Positions 49,834-62,816 of a stretch of 64,000 nt of DNA are shown piece after piece. The DNA lies in contig CM054156.1 in the NCBI GenBank assembly GCA_028751875.1, positions 54,625,361 to 54,689,360 of the forward strand. Direction: 5' to 3'. How positions within the stretch are numbered: the stretch's first letter is position 1; each line of letters opens with the position of its first letter. Source of the stretch: Rapana venosa (taxonomy: Eukaryota > Mollusca > Gastropoda > Neogastropoda > Muricidae). The translations under genes were made by a program, and so were the position numbers. The notes beneath the pieces are model-generated. The model had not been told where the DNA came from. It was given only the letters and a program-made list of their open reading frames with translations, and did no database searches.

Positions 49834-50130
49834 AGTTAGGACAAGCACAGACAGTTACAGTTTTGCTTGTCTTGTTAAAGTTAGGACAAGCACAGACAGT
49901 AACAGTTTTGCTTGTCTTGTTAAAGTTAGGACAAGCACAGACAGTAACAGTTTTGCTTGTCTTGTTAAAGTTAGGACAAGCACAGACAGTTACAGTTTTG
50001 CTTGTCTTGTTAAAGCTAGGACAGGCACAGACAGTTACAGTTTTGCTTGTCTTGTTAAAGTTAGGACAAGCACAGACAGTTACAGTTTTGCTTGTCTTGT
50101 TAAGGCTAGGACAGGCACAGACAGTTAACA
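49830..50130 (+). repeat. 45-bp minisatellite, second part
   Basis: Six copies of ACAAGCACAGACAGTTACAG, TTTTGCTTGTC and TTGTTAAAGTTAGG, a shorter variant of the unit before the MITE. Confidence 0.95.
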
Positions 50131-50190
50131 GTTTAACCTTAGCCTGGGAAAAGCAGAGTGTGCAACCACTGAGCTATCCCATCCCTACTA
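50131..50190 (-). repeat. R2 head fragment
   Basis: Reverse strand GGGATGGGATAGCTCAGTGG followed by an inverted-array junction at CAGGCTAAGGTTAAAC. It carries only the tRNA-like head of R2. Confidence 0.7.
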
Positions 50191-50415
50191 TGACCATACT
50201 CCACACAAATGTTAAGGGAGGGAACTAGACAGGTAACAGAAAAAAGGGGTGGACCAACAACACTGCCAGCCTTACAGGGAAACTGTTTGCAAAGACCAAG
50301 GGTTTGGTACACAACCGGCATCATCAAGTAATGATGTGAACCACTCTCAAGGGAGATGACTCACCAGAGAGTGCCAGGAAAAGAGTAATGACGAAGAAGA
50401 AGAAACCTTTTCAAG

Positions 50416-50417
<2 letters not shown>

Positions 50418-50489
<72 letters not shown>

Positions 50490-50790
50490 AATAACAACAA
50501 CAATAATAATAATAATAAAGATGATGATGATGATGATTGCAATTGTTATTGTTGAAGAAGAATGAGGATGAAAGAAAGGGGGCGAGGATGAAAGGCACAG
50601 GAGTGGGATGGGAGAGCATTCTGTAAGGATCAGTGGCAGAAATGTTTTGACTAGGTTGCTTCCCTTACTTCTCTGGTGTTGGCTGGCACTCTAGCCTATA
50701 TTATATATCAAGCGTTTCCTGAAGGTTTTACATTGTTGAATTCAGTACAAACTTTGAAAGTTGGGGGGGGGGGGGGGGGGGGGGGGGGGG
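50418..50790. repeat. ATA/GAT trinucleotide repeats and poly-G
   Basis: ATA, GAT and ACA units at 50418-50538, then unique sequence and a poly-G run at 50762-50790. Confidence 0.95.
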
Positions 50791-50989
50791 TGTTGTTATA
50801 GATTTTATTGTTTTCTTGTAGATTTGTTTTGTTTTAGATTGTGTGGTTCTTTTTGGGAGGTGGGATATTCTTGTTTTATTTTGTTTTGTTTTTGCTTGTT
50901 TTCCAAAAAAGATGTATTGATATACTGGTATAGGTGTTGAATAACAATAAATAACAGGATTTATTTTTATTTATTTTATTTTATTTATT

Positions 50990-51135
50990 CTTTTATATCA
51001 AGGACATTCATGTGCTTTTTTACATCCAGTCCCCGTGTGTATGCGGTTTTGTAAATTCTGTCATGTGTTCCCACCGACACACAATGGCCTACTCTTACGA
51101 AAAGCGGAACGGGATTTAACGTGTGCGCAGGATGA
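50990..51135 (+). repeat. Dispersed repeat family R1, fragment
   Basis: The inverted counterpart of 818-1015: CAGTCCCCGTGTGTATGCGG, ACAATGGCCTACTCTTACG, AAAGCGGAACGGG and AACGTGTGCGCAGGATG. Confidence 0.9.
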
Positions 51136-51284
51136 ATAAACTGGTCAAGGACTTAACTATTCATGTGAAATCGTCTTCAACCTTTTCATTGCTAGACCAT
51201 TCCATGTTCACCGACAACAATTTGCCAGTGAGATTTTGGTCCAGTTATACTGGTATTTGGAGACATAAATTGCTTTTTCCTCAG

Positions 51285-51385
51285 CTAGAGCTCCTATGTT
51301 TACCAATGGTGAGATTTTGCAGAAAGATGCGGCCATTTTTGCCCACCATTAAAGGTAGCCACATTCTGACTTTAGGGATAAAATG
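51285..51385 (+). repeat. R1 5'-part fragment
   Basis: Contains GCTAGAGCTCCTATGTTTAC, CAATGGTGAGATTTTG and GTAGCCACATTCTGACTT, the first blocks of the family. Confidence 0.75.
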
Positions 51386-51823
51386 AAAATAAAGCAAAAC
51401 AAGGGGGAGGGGGGCATCTCTCATAGGGAAAACATATAGGCATAAAATCAAGAAAAGGAATGTGTGGTCTTACATTTGTGGTGATTAATTTTCGTGTGGG
51501 AGAGTAGTTACCCTTGCCTGAGCAGAGTAATCTGCCATGATGACCTTTTAAGCTGTGTACAAAAGTATAGTGCAATTCAGTTTATGGTAAGTAGGCCATA
51601 GTATTATAATGAAAACTGTGATTTGCTTGCTTGATTTAGGGTGGGTTTGTTTGTTGTTGTTTTGTTGGGGTGCTGTTGGGTTTTTTTTGGGGGGGTGATG
51701 TTTGCTTGGTTGGTTTGTGTTTGTGTTTGTTTATTTGTCTGTTTGTATTGTTTATGTTAGTTTTGGTTGGGGGTTCTTTGTTTGTTTGTTGTTTTTTTTA
51801 GGAGGCTGATTTAGTTTGTTTGT

Positions 51824-51851
51824 TTATATATATATATATATATATATAATT

Positions 51852-51923
<72 letters not shown>
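51824..51923. repeat. TA microsatellite
   Basis: About 100 bp of TA with two short breaks, followed by CAGA units. Confidence 0.95.
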
Positions 51924-51927
<4 letters not shown>

Positions 51928-52575
51928 GGACAGACAGACAGACAGACAGACTGAGAATGTCAGTCACATCCTGACTTGAAACATCATAGCTCACTGTGGC
52001 ATGTCTTCCTATGTTGCAGTCATTCATGGCAGGAACCACCTATCCAGTAGAGCCTTTTGAACTTCCAGTGTTCTGGACAGAGAGGGAGAGAAGGAGAGAG
52101 AGAGAGAGAGATGAAGGAGAGAAAAAACAAAGAAACAAGAAAAACCACAAAGGGAGAAGACGGAGGAGTGGACGTGGGATCGCTACTCATGAAATCATGC
52201 GTCCACAACATGTTGTTGATGCTGCAGAGAGTGGGGGAGAGGTGTTGGGTGGGGTGGGGGGGTGGGGATGAATGTTGTACAGTCTATTTCTGGTGATTTT
52301 TTTCATGTTGTTGTTGTTGTTGTTGTGGACTTGTGCATGTGTGTGTGCGCATACATGTGTGTTTGTTGACTGGGTGAACATTGGCGGCGGTTTTTCTGTC
52401 TATAATCGGGGGGGGGGGGGATCACCAAAAAAAAGAAAAAGAAAAAAAAAAAAGAACAACAAACCAAACCCACACGTACGTCCATCGTCTGCATTGACCA
52501 ACAAAGGCTTTGTGCTGTGTCACAGAACGAGCTATATAGCCACACTGTTGGGTTGTTAACTGTTTCAGTGTTATA

Positions 52576-52862
52576 TATATATATGTATGTCTCTGTATAT
52601 ACATACATACATATACACACACATACATACACACACATACATACATACTTACACACACACATACATACATACATACATACACTCATACATATATATACTC
52701 ATATATACATACATACATACACACACACATTACATACATACACTCATACATACATATACTCATACATACATACATACATACACACACACATACATACATA
52801 CATACATACATACACTCATACATATATATACTCATACATACATACATACATACATACACACA
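52576..52862. repeat. TACA tetranucleotide tract
   Basis: About 285 bp of TACA/CACA/TATA units with higher-order structure (a block containing ACTCATACATATATATACTC recurs). Confidence 0.95.
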
Positions 52863-53179
52863 TATCTGTGTGGCTTTTCTGTTGTAAGGAGGGGGACTTT
52901 TGGGCTGTGCCGCGTGTTGTTGTTGTTGTTGTTTGTTGCTGGTAGAAGGGGGACAGCGTGTAAAGGAATTAAAGGACTCTGGAGCCACAGGGGGCTTATA
53001 TATATATATATAATCCATTCATGTGATCCATTCATCCACGTGACTGTCAACTGCTGCTTTTTTGTACCGGTTCCGGTAAATAGATAACTTGATTTGTATT
53101 TGAGTCCCAACAGAGTTATTCAATATAGGGACTGCAAAACAGGGGAGGACGGGAGGGGGGTGGGGGGGTCCTGTTCGAC

Positions 53180-53277
53180 TTCCAAGGTTCACCAATGGTG
53201 AGACTTTTTGCTAGGTCACAGTCTTCACCCTCTCTCTCATTAAGAGATAGCCACATTCAGATTTGGGGGATACTGTG
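53180..53277 (+). repeat. R1 5'-part fragment
   Basis: Blocks GGTTCACCAATGGTGAGAC, AGATAGCCACATTCAGATT and GGGGGATACTG, ending where the TTAA-flanked element begins. Confidence 0.75.
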
Positions 53278-53282
53278 GAAGT

Positions 53283-53945
53283 TTAACCCTTCCACTGCTG
53301 CATATAATTATTGGCGCTCACAGGAATTGCACTTAAAACCAAGAATGTTTAGCAGTGGCTACCTTGTTCTGTTTTAGGGTTTTTACACGCTTATGATTAA
53401 CACTAGATAGGTAAACCTATACATTTTTGGAAAGTAGAAACAATGTAGAATGTGATACAAAAAACAAAAAAGACATTACCTAGTATGTAGCAGGAGATAT
53501 CCCACAAATTGTATTGAAAAAACTCCCTGACAGGTAAGCCACCTCACCCTCTACTTTTCATCAACTACACCCCTTTCATGGCAGAGACACAGAACAGAAT
53601 GAACAACAAGGCCAAGCAACATGTGTTAAAGGCATTAGAAGTGTGAGATAAGACTCCACTTCATTCTTATGTTGGTCACTAGCCTATCACTTCCACAACT
53701 GACTCCTTTAGGGTGGTGTCAACAACATTCCTTTCCAGATCATCATCACTCCTAGTAACCCTAATCACACAAAGGACTGGAAGTTAGACACTTGAGGGAC
53801 CCTACCAAGTGAAAAGGAGGCACTTTTCCCTAAAGTTACAATAATATGAACCTGATGTTGAACCTGACTTATGCAAGGCCACGATCATGGCCCATAGCAG
53901 TCTACCGGGAAGCGAGGGAAGCCACGATCGCGCTGTATGGGTTAA
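53283..53945 (+). mobile_element. Second TTAA-flanked, piggyBac-like candidate
   Basis: Between TTAA at 53283 and TTAA at 53942 is 655 bp whose left end is CCCTTCCACTGCTGC and right end, reverse-complemented, CCCATACAGCGCGATC. The ends share CCC-T-CA--GC only. No transposase frame. The left border coincides with the end of an R1 fragment, which supports an insertion. Confidence 0.42.
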
Positions 53946-55340
53946 AAGCAAGGAAATGTATCTATCTCACTGAGCCACTAGCCCACGGCTGTAGGGGCAG
54001 GAAACTCTTCTGCCCAGGTCAGCCACTCCTTCCAGTCTGAATAACTGTGCTGGTTTGTTGGTCACAGATTTGTTTTCTAAGAAGTGGGGGGGAGGGGTGT
54101 TCGTTTGCCTTTTGGTGGTGTTTTGATTTTTTTTTTTAGTGTGGGTTTTGGTTTGTTCCCTTTAAGGTGTCAATGTAGCAAGTTCAGTGATGTGTTAAAA
54201 GGAGGGAGGGAGGGGGGGCAGATATTTTCTAATTTTAATCTCCACTCTAGCCACGAATCATATTAATCTATTTTAACAGTAATTAGATACACTTGGTTTA
54301 TTTGAGACCAAAATAACAAGGGTGGTTTTGGGGTTTTATTTGTTGCTTATTTGTTTGTTTGATTGTTAATGGTTTTAAGTTGGTATTTTGTCACTGGTGT
54401 ATTTTTGTGAGTGTGTTTTTAGATGAATTTCTTACGATTTCAACAACAGTGGATGTGATAAATTTTGATGCCATTTATGTCATTGCAAAAAAACACTTTT
54501 AGGGAGGGTTTCTGTTTTTACGTATTATTTTCAAACAAAGGGGAGAAATGTACCATAACAGTTATGTACATTGTTCACTAAAGGGAAACAACCCAACTTT
54601 TGCATAGTAAATGATATCACAGAATCAAATGATTCTTAAAATGTAATCAATGCCACAAGATATAAAAAACAAAAAATTTAGAATTGGAACACTTTTTACT
54701 TAACTATAAACATTATGTAAGAGTTTAGCATGATACTTAACTGTAAACAATTAAAACATTATATAAAATGAAATAAAATAAGATAACAAAATTTTCTTTT
54801 TTAAAAACAACAAAACCTGTAAATGATTTGTACTTTAAATGAATAGAATTGTTGTTAAGTTTGAAGTAATGGAGAATAATTATCCTTTTCAAAAAGCTGG
54901 AATTAAATTGGATGAAACTGGATGAAGTATAACAACACGATGGGTCATCCGAGCCTTCTGAGACTTCAGAGACCTTTGTATTCCTCATGTGAAGAAACAA
55001 CAAAAACAGTAACAACACCATGTTTGTTGTCGGGAGCTGTCCTGGATAAACTTACACCATGGCTGTTGATTGTCAGTTTATGCAGCAAATTATCACTACC
55101 TTTTTTTTGTCTCAGAATTGTACATAGCCTATAATGTCTCTGTGTACATAAATTGTTATGTATTGACATGCGTGCATGCTTCTATGGCATTAGGCGCATG
55201 TGTGCTTGTGAGAATAATTTTCATACTTTGTTTTTGGGGTTTAATATACATTGCACATTACGCTCCACACAACGGTGGCAAAGCAAATTGTATGCTCCAT
55301 TGAATGTATCATGCAGTGTGCTTTGTGTTTCTGTCTTTTC

Positions 55341-56599
55341 ACTTCTCTCTCTCTCTCTCTCTCTCTTCCCTCCTCTCCTCTCTCTCTCTCTCTTTCTCTT
55401 TCTCTTTCTCTCCTTCTCTCTCTCTCTCTCCTCCCAAAAGCGAGCTAATATGGATAAGTGTTGTGACTTTTTGGGTATGGTTGATGTTTCTCGATATGTT
55501 GGTAAATGGTAAACTAGACTGGGGCCATGCCGCCCTCACCGTGGATTGAACATATTCATGTAATATCTCATCTTCTTTCTTGGTTCTGTTCAATTTATGC
55601 TAGCTTTCATTCTATATATTAACTGCAGAACTCTTTTTTTAAAGCTTGATAGCCAAAAGCGACAGCTTTTTTCCTTATACTGGCCACAAAGAACAAATAC
55701 TGGATTTTTTTTAACCTGTACATATTTTGGGTTTTCCTTTTTTGTGTTTTTCAGGTTTTCTTCATTTTGTTTGGTTTTTTAAATTCCATGTTCCATTCCT
55801 GTGAAACAAGAAGGCTGTGCAAATCTTGGTAGAAACACCCATCTTGGGTGGTTTAGGAATTTGAATTTTGTTCATGTGCATTTTCTTATTTGTTAATTAC
55901 ATAAGCATTCCTCCCATAAAGTTGTGGGTGCTTCATTGAACATTTTTTTCTTCTTTTTTTTTCCAATGCAAAGCTCACAAATGCAGATCACGAACATGTG
56001 TGACAAATTCAGAAGGGAATGATTTTTCTTTTCCTTTTTTTTTTTTTTTTTGGGCATGGTTTTAACATCATGTGTCAAGTTTTGCATTTTTTGTTTCTTT
56101 CTTTTTAACATTTTGTTTAGTTTAGTTTGTTTTATATATAGTAAGTCCATCTTTCCAGTTTTTCCATGTACCTGTTGGCTTATTTTGTGTTTCCCACTTC
56201 ATTTTCTTGGCAAAAGAATGTACATAAGGTGTCTGGTGACCTGTGGCAGTTGTGACGGTCTGTCTCTTCATTGTGGGATGATGTCTCCTGTTTGTTTGTT
56301 GTGTTGCGATTCGGTGCACCTACCATATGCTGAACAATATGTCACAATAAATATGATGTTGTCACTGTTGCTTGGATCGGGAGGTTGTTCGGGGTTTTTT
56401 GACACTTGTGTCCGAACTTACTAAAATACTTTTTTTTGTGTATGTTACAATTGTGTGTGTTTTGTGTGCGTTTTGGGTGCATGTCTATTTCTTTTTTTTC
56501 TGTTATGGGGTTGTTGTTGGGTTTTTTCTCTGATATATATGAATTGTTCTTTAAGCAATATATAAACATATGCTGAAATTGTCCAGACCCATTCTCTCT

Positions 56600-56676
<77 letters not shown>

Positions 56677-57456
56677 ACATTTTACCTTTTAATTGTTTCA
56701 GGTTTTCTTTCAGGTATCTATAGCTGTCTTTCAAAAATCATGTTGTTTTTTTCCCTTTTTTTGAACAAATAAGTCTGTGCATGCAAAATGAATTTGCTTC
56801 ATAATTCCCTTTCCTCGTCCATGTCTGTTTTTTTCGTGAGGGGATGAGAAGGGGGTGGGGGGTGTATTACTTTAACACTGTGGGAAATGTGATTTATCTG
56901 CCACACTTCTTAAAGCAATACAAAGCCTAATGCTGATTAATTGATTATTTTTTTCAAGATGTCTTTTTTTTAAAGATATTTTTTATCACTAAAAAAATAA
57001 AATGAAAGAAAGAAAAGTAATCTTCTTTTTCTACACTCCCCAAAAGCCCTTGTATCTTTTTTCCACCTCCTCTCTCACCTAATATCCTGACATGTAGGAC
57101 TTTCATACATATGTGTGTATGACCCAGAGCACAACCCTGTAATACTATATTTGACAAAAACACACCATTTTGGTCTCAGTAATACACCCGGGAGATATAT
57201 ATTTGTCTTCATGTTCTGTTTAAGAAAAGAAATTACACTTTTAACATTTTAGGATGAGAAAGAAAAACTTGTCAATTACTGTTGTTCTTTTTGTGGGTTG
57301 GTATATATTTCCATTGAGATAATTAACCTCACCCAAAAAACGAAATCTAGTTTGTCTTTCCTGTTCTCATGACAAACAATCGAACAAACTATAATGACAA
57401 CAAAGAAAAGAACAAAAATACGCTGAAAATAAAACCCGGCTGAAATTACCTTCTCT

Positions 57457-57551
<95 letters not shown>
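55341..57551. repeat. CT and TA microsatellites
   Basis: CT 55341-55432, CT 56601-56674, and CT 57463-57514 running into TA 57515-57551. The sequence between is unique and AT-rich. Confidence 0.9.
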
Positions 57552-57555
<4 letters not shown>

Positions 57556-58004
57556 CTCTTTTTTTCACTTCCCACCCCCCATATGAGCACTATCTCCTTT
57601 CCATACCTTATACTCTTACCTCCCCATAAACCCTCCCCTCTACTTCCCCCCCCCTCCCCCCCTTTTCTAAACCACCATCTAATTCATGATTGTAGTTTTC
57701 CTGGTGGTAAAATATTAATCAGATTTTGTCTGAACCACATTTGTTTTGGCCGATTATGAATAATCATCAGCTTGCTAAGGGATGTTTTTGTCTTTCTTGT
57801 TTTATCATTTTTTTTGGTCTCTTATTCATTATATCTACCCTTTTTTTTTTCTCAACCTGCCCTTGTCCTTACTCTGTCATCTTTATTCCGTGTGATATAC
57901 ATATATACACATATATATATATACACATATATATATGGATGGTGTACAGTATGTATTTCAATAATGTCTGTTATTTGTGTTTTTACAACAACAACAAAAA
58001 TGTT

Positions 58005-58027
58005 GGGGGGGGGGGGGGGGGGGGGGG
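58005..58027. repeat. Poly-G tract
   Basis: An uninterrupted run of 23 G after an ACAACA stretch. Confidence 0.95.
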
Positions 58028-60142
58028 AATGTTGGCTTCTACAAAAGCCACTCGTTATGCTGATCATTACTACTACTATATCCTGTTGTTAATTGTTGCA
58101 TGATTTGGTCATATATTGTCCATTTTCTGAATGTTGTCTGTTGGTATTGATCCATCATGCTGGTTTATTGACATCATCACAAAATGGGTTTTCTTTCGTT
58201 TCCTTGTTAAGGGGGGGACTGAGTTTGGGGTTGGGCTTTTTTTTCCAAGGTTTTTTTTTTAATACATGAATTTCATTGTGTTCATTGGTATGGTCAATTT
58301 TGTCTATTCTTCTAAAGACTTTTTTTTATTGGGGGTTGTTTTTTCTTGGTTTTTTGTCATGAAATCCTGGAAGGATTGAAAGAAGTAGCAGCTGGGAGGT
58401 GCGTCTGCACATGCGTGTGTGTGTGTATGTGCGCGCGCGTTTTTGTATTTCTTCTCTTATTCATCAGGTACATAAGTTGTGGATTTTTTGTTTTGTTTTA
58501 CGTGTATGAGATTTTTTTTGTGGAAACTATATTATCATATTTTTATGTTTATAGTGTAGCTTTATTCTTGAAATTTGTATGGTTTTGGTTGTCCTATAAG
58601 CAGCGTTATTGTATACATACACTTGTATGTCACTGGTTTTTTGATAGTTCTTTTGGCTTTTATTTTTTTAATTTTTTTTTTTTAGATTTTGTAAAGGTAG
58701 GGGTTTTTTATCAGTTTTTACTGCAGATGATTTAGATTTGAGAAACGACTCCATCGTTTTAATTGTGTGCGAAATTATGTCACCCGGTGGTACACTGGAC
58801 ATGTTACTTTTAGAACTGTTCGTAGTTGTAGCATTTGCAAATGGAAGAAGGAAAAAGCATAGGTAGGTTTCCAATAAATTGTTAGACTGTTGCAAGAGTG
58901 TTGATTTTATGAGGAAAAGGTCAAAGCATTGTTTGAATCTCACTTCAAGGTTTATGTTAGGCACGCCAGCCTATTGTGGCTGTGCAGGGATGAGTTACAA
59001 TTTTGAGAGCAGCTTTCGAACTTGCATTACCTGCAGTTTTTTGGTAATGAAAAATGCCTGCAAAGTGTAGAACAGCAATAACGATCCGCTGAATGACCAA
59101 ATTCATTAGTTTTTATATTTGTAGCCCTTTCTTTGGCACCTTGTTTCTTTTGCTTGTGTCTGCCAGCACCATCCTCCCTTTCATATTGTGATCAATTCTT
59201 TTACTATGCAAGTTTCTTGCTTATATATTATAGTCTTGCATGAACTCACTCGAAGGCTTCCACCTGTTTTAATCATCTGAATTCGTTTACCTGAGTCGAT
59301 TCATTTGTTTTGTGTGTGCGTAGGTCAGTCTTTGCTTTGGCAGTCTTTTAAAAACAATGTTATGCGTGAATGGGCATGTGTGGATGTGTATATGACAGTA
59401 CAAAACAAATTCTCATCTTCCCCCTCATCTCTCACTCTGAAATTTTATGTTTTAAATTTCCGTAGTCAATGTTTGTACAGCACTTTCTGTTAGGGGTTAT
59501 TATTGTTCAGCTGGTTGTTGAAGATACCTTTTATGAGATGACCTTTTCCTGGATTCTGTGATGATCGTTTCATTTTTCTGGGGGTTGGAGTTTTTTCCTT
59601 TCTCCCCAAGATTGTGCATCATGGATTCTGTGTGCTGTAAGCAAGAGAGATGTAGGAAGCTTTTGCAATTAGTGTGTTCGCTAGGTTTTTAAAAAGTAGG
59701 GGGGGGGGGGGGTGCTAGAAAATGCTAGGCAGTAGATTGTTTTGGCGTGGGGGGGTTTTCAGATGGATCTATGCTTTATGATAAGGAAATGTTTCCCATT
59801 AGTTCTTTGTGGGTTGTTTTTTTTGTTAATCTTTGGAATAGATCTTTTCATGATCTAAAAAAAAAATATTTAAAAAATATGTTGGTGATGTTAATGTGGT
59901 ACATATCTCACACACTGTCATTCAGTTAATTAAAGACAAAAGGGATCTGGAAATTGTCTCACAACGACACTCCCCTTTGCACTGTTTCCGATGAAATCAC
60001 AGTGATGATTTTTTTTTTGGGGGGGGGATTTTTTTCTTATTATTCTAACTCTCAACGAACAGATCATTTTTCATCCCTGTTTCCCCTTTCCTTCATTTTC
60101 ATTTCTTTCTTTTTCATTTCCCCCTAACCCCTGTTCTTATAG

Positions 60143-60525
60143 TTTGGGCACAGCAGTGTCTGCAGAGAGCAGAAACCAGAACTTTGAGAAGACGAAGAAA
60201 CAATGCTCAACCCCGAAACACTGGTGAACTAACTTGTCCGACATTGATCTTTTCATCCCCTGTATCTCTTTTTATTATGATTATTATTATTCATTGTTGT
60301 TTGAATGGAATTCCTACCTCTTGTTCCTTATTCATGTCGTCTGACCTTAAACCACTGTGATGTAGCGTCTTAGACCATAAGTAGCTGTAGGTGAATCTTT
60401 TTTTTTTTTTTTAAACCTTTCCCCAAATCCTGTATCCCCCCCCTCCCCTTTCCATATTCCTCCCTCCTGTTTGGTATTGCCTATGTACATATATGTTATA
60501 AATAAATGCAACATTTTTATTATTG
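60143..60525 (+). other. msi: Candidate terminal 3'-UTR exon
   Basis: A long pyrimidine tract (CCCCTAACCCCTGTTCTTATAG) precedes about 130 bp of balanced, non-repetitive sequence, then AT-rich sequence with AATAAA at 60501. No frame is long or conserved: one reading gives LGTAVSAESRNQNFEKTKK and a stop after 28 codons, so it looks untranslated. The 3' end is set by the poly(A) signal and a GT-rich downstream element. Linking it to the coding exons is inference from the splice signals. It could belong to another transcript. Confidence 0.5.
60501..60506 (+). terminator. Poly(A) signal AATAAA
   Basis: AATAAA is followed by a T-rich stretch and the GT-rich segment ATTGGGATTGGTGTTTTAC at about 60523-60541, the expected layout for cleavage near 60520. 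A Pumilio-type element TGTACATA lies about 16 bp upstream, at 60485-60492. It is the best poly(A) signal after the stop codon. Confidence 0.6.
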
Positions 60526-61631
60526 GGATTGGTGTTTTACATGTATGCTTTAGTGTGAAATTCGCAACATTTATTTTCTTATATTCATGTATCTTGGTTC
60601 CTTACAGGAAATAGATTTAAATGTTGGGATTTTTGTGGGTGTTTTTTTTTTTTTTTGGGGGGGGGGGAGGGTTGCTTTTGTTTTGGGGAAGTATATGATT
60701 AAATGAATAAGTTGTTAGTAGCAAAATAAAAAACGATCCATTTTGATCATATGAAAAACTACTGTGGAATGAATAGAGAAACACTGTAGAACTAGATAGT
60801 CCAAGATCTTTGAGAAGAGAGAGAGAGAGAGAAGAAAGGCTTTTTTCCTGTGATGTTACCTTTTATCAAGAATAAACTTTTTGTTTGTTTGTTTGAAAGT
60901 AGTTTTCCAGTTGTTGGTTGGGGTTGAGGGGGGAGGGTGTGAAAGGAGGGGGGGGGGGGGGGGGGGGGGGGTTCTGAGCTTGTCCGTTGTTGAAATATTT
61001 GAAAATAAACTTGATGTCTGTGTTCATGCCATATAAGTGATGGGGAAAAATAAGAACCAGCTTTAAGAAGCCAGGTTTTCTGAAACACAGCTTTTGAAGG
61101 AGATGCCCTATTCCTGAACCTATAGCCTAAAGCACATGGATCTAATCAGCGTTTCACCTGGGGGGGGGGGGGGGGGGGGGGGTCCTTGGTGTTTTTTTTT
61201 TGGGGGGGGTTGGTTTTTTTAAAGGGAGGGGTTACTACTTTACACTGGCTCTCATTGGAAGTTTCTATACAGACTCTGGGTTTTGTGTCTGTCTGTGTGT
61301 GTGTCTGTCTGTGTGTTGTGTGTGTGTGTTTGTGTCTTTGCAACTGTTACCTTTTCCTGGAACAGTTTGGGGTTTTTTCCTTTTTTTTCTGCGGGATTTA
61401 TACTTAAAACGAACGAAAGCTGCAATGCATTGAAAACTTAGGAATAGAAATAGCCATAGGGAATTTTTTTTAATAAAATCTTGAACTTTCTTGATGATTT
61501 TGTTTTGTTGGTTTTTTTTTTATAGAATATATTTTGTGGCTTGTTTTTCCTGTGGAAGCAAACATCGATACAGATTTTTGTTTTGTTTATAATTGTACCA
61601 CTCAGAAGGATAGGAAAAACAAGTGTGATGC

Positions 61632-61666
<35 letters not shown>

Positions 61667-61993
61667 TACTGGTGGGTATATTTTTCCCTGTCCATTAATT
61701 TGTTCACTCTGTACCAATGTGTTTGCATTTGTTTTCTTTTTTTAAAGTGTTTTCAGTTGGTGACTTACTTAACTTTTGTTTTAAAACAATAAAATTATAT
61801 CAGGTTTTTCGTCACTGTGTCAGTGCGTGCCCACCACCCTGTCTCTCATCCCAGTAACTTACCACCACCACCACCACCATCACCAGCCCCCTCTCCTCAA
61901 CATACTCTCTCATCCCATCTTTATAATATTTGTAAAAGTTGTACTTATATATTATACTCTTTTTGTGTGTGGACATTTCAGGCTTATGTTGTA

Positions 61994-62045
<52 letters not shown>

Positions 62046-62246
62046 AGAAAGGGAGATGTCATTGCATTTTGTAGCATAAAGTACAGGTGTACATTTTATT
62101 TTTACTCCTTTTCACTTTCATTTTTAGGAACTAGGGGTGAGGAAGCAGGGAAAGGGAGGGGAGAGAGGGTTGGGGGGGGGGGGGGGGAGGGGTGCAGGTT
62201 TAACTGACAAATGTCCATCCTGCAGATTTTTGCTGTAAAACCCTCA

Positions 62247-62249
<3 letters not shown>

Positions 62250-62288
<39 letters not shown>

Positions 62289-62309
62289 TTCCCTCCCCCC
62301 CCCCCCCCC
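62250..62309. repeat. Poly-C tract
   Basis: Thirty-seven C, then TCTTCCCTC, then thirteen C, preceded by poly-G at 62171-62187. Confidence 0.95.
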
Positions 62310-62810
62310 ATTTTTTTAACTTTATAAATCCATTTTAATGTCTGAATAAGAATAAGCAAGAAAGAAGGTGGTCCATTCTGTATAGTTGAATAAGGAATAT
62401 ACTAAAAATATATATATTGAAAAATTAGGCCCATGTTGATGATCTGTTTTTGTATAGTAAAACAAAAAAAGGATGTCTTAAAACAAAACTGAGGCCCATT
62501 TTCAAGGTCACAACAAGTTGAACAAAACAAATGTATAAAACCCATTGGTAACGGGAGATTGGATGTACATCTGTCTGTCCTTAGCTACAGCCCGTTTTTG
62601 CTGTAGACAGCTCCTCCTTTTTCTTTGTAGCTGTTCCGAACATGATGATAACTAGCAGAAAACTTAGAAAATTATTTCCTTTTGTCTTGTGTGTGTGTGT
62701 GTGTGTGTGTCAAATTGTCAACATTCCCTGTTTCTGGGGGTATTTTTTGTTAAAATATTGCAGTAGATTGTATAGTAGTAGATTTTTAGTTGTAAAGTCA
62801 GCTTACTATC

Positions 62811-62816
62811 AATAAA
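62811..62816 (+). terminator. Alternative distal poly(A) signal
   Basis: AATAAA in TACTATCAATAAAGAG, after TTTTTAGTTGTAAAGTC and before a moderately GT-rich stretch. Others with poorer context are at 60873, 61005 and 61785. Their use is unknown. They would lengthen the 3' UTR through poly-G and poly-C tracts. Confidence 0.3.

Larger units (their letters stand above)
47976..60142 (+). other. msi: Probable 3'-UTR intron
   Basis: Lies between the candidate donor after the stop and the acceptor of the terminal exon. It contains a 50/45-bp minisatellite split by a piggyBac-like MITE (48900-50130), GAT/ATA (50418-50538), poly-G (50762-50790), TA (51824-51923), TACA (52576-52862), a TTAA-flanked element (53283-53945) and CT/TA repeats. 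Apart from the simple repeats, 54.0-60.1 kb is unique AT-rich sequence. No second gene seen. Confidence 0.5.
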
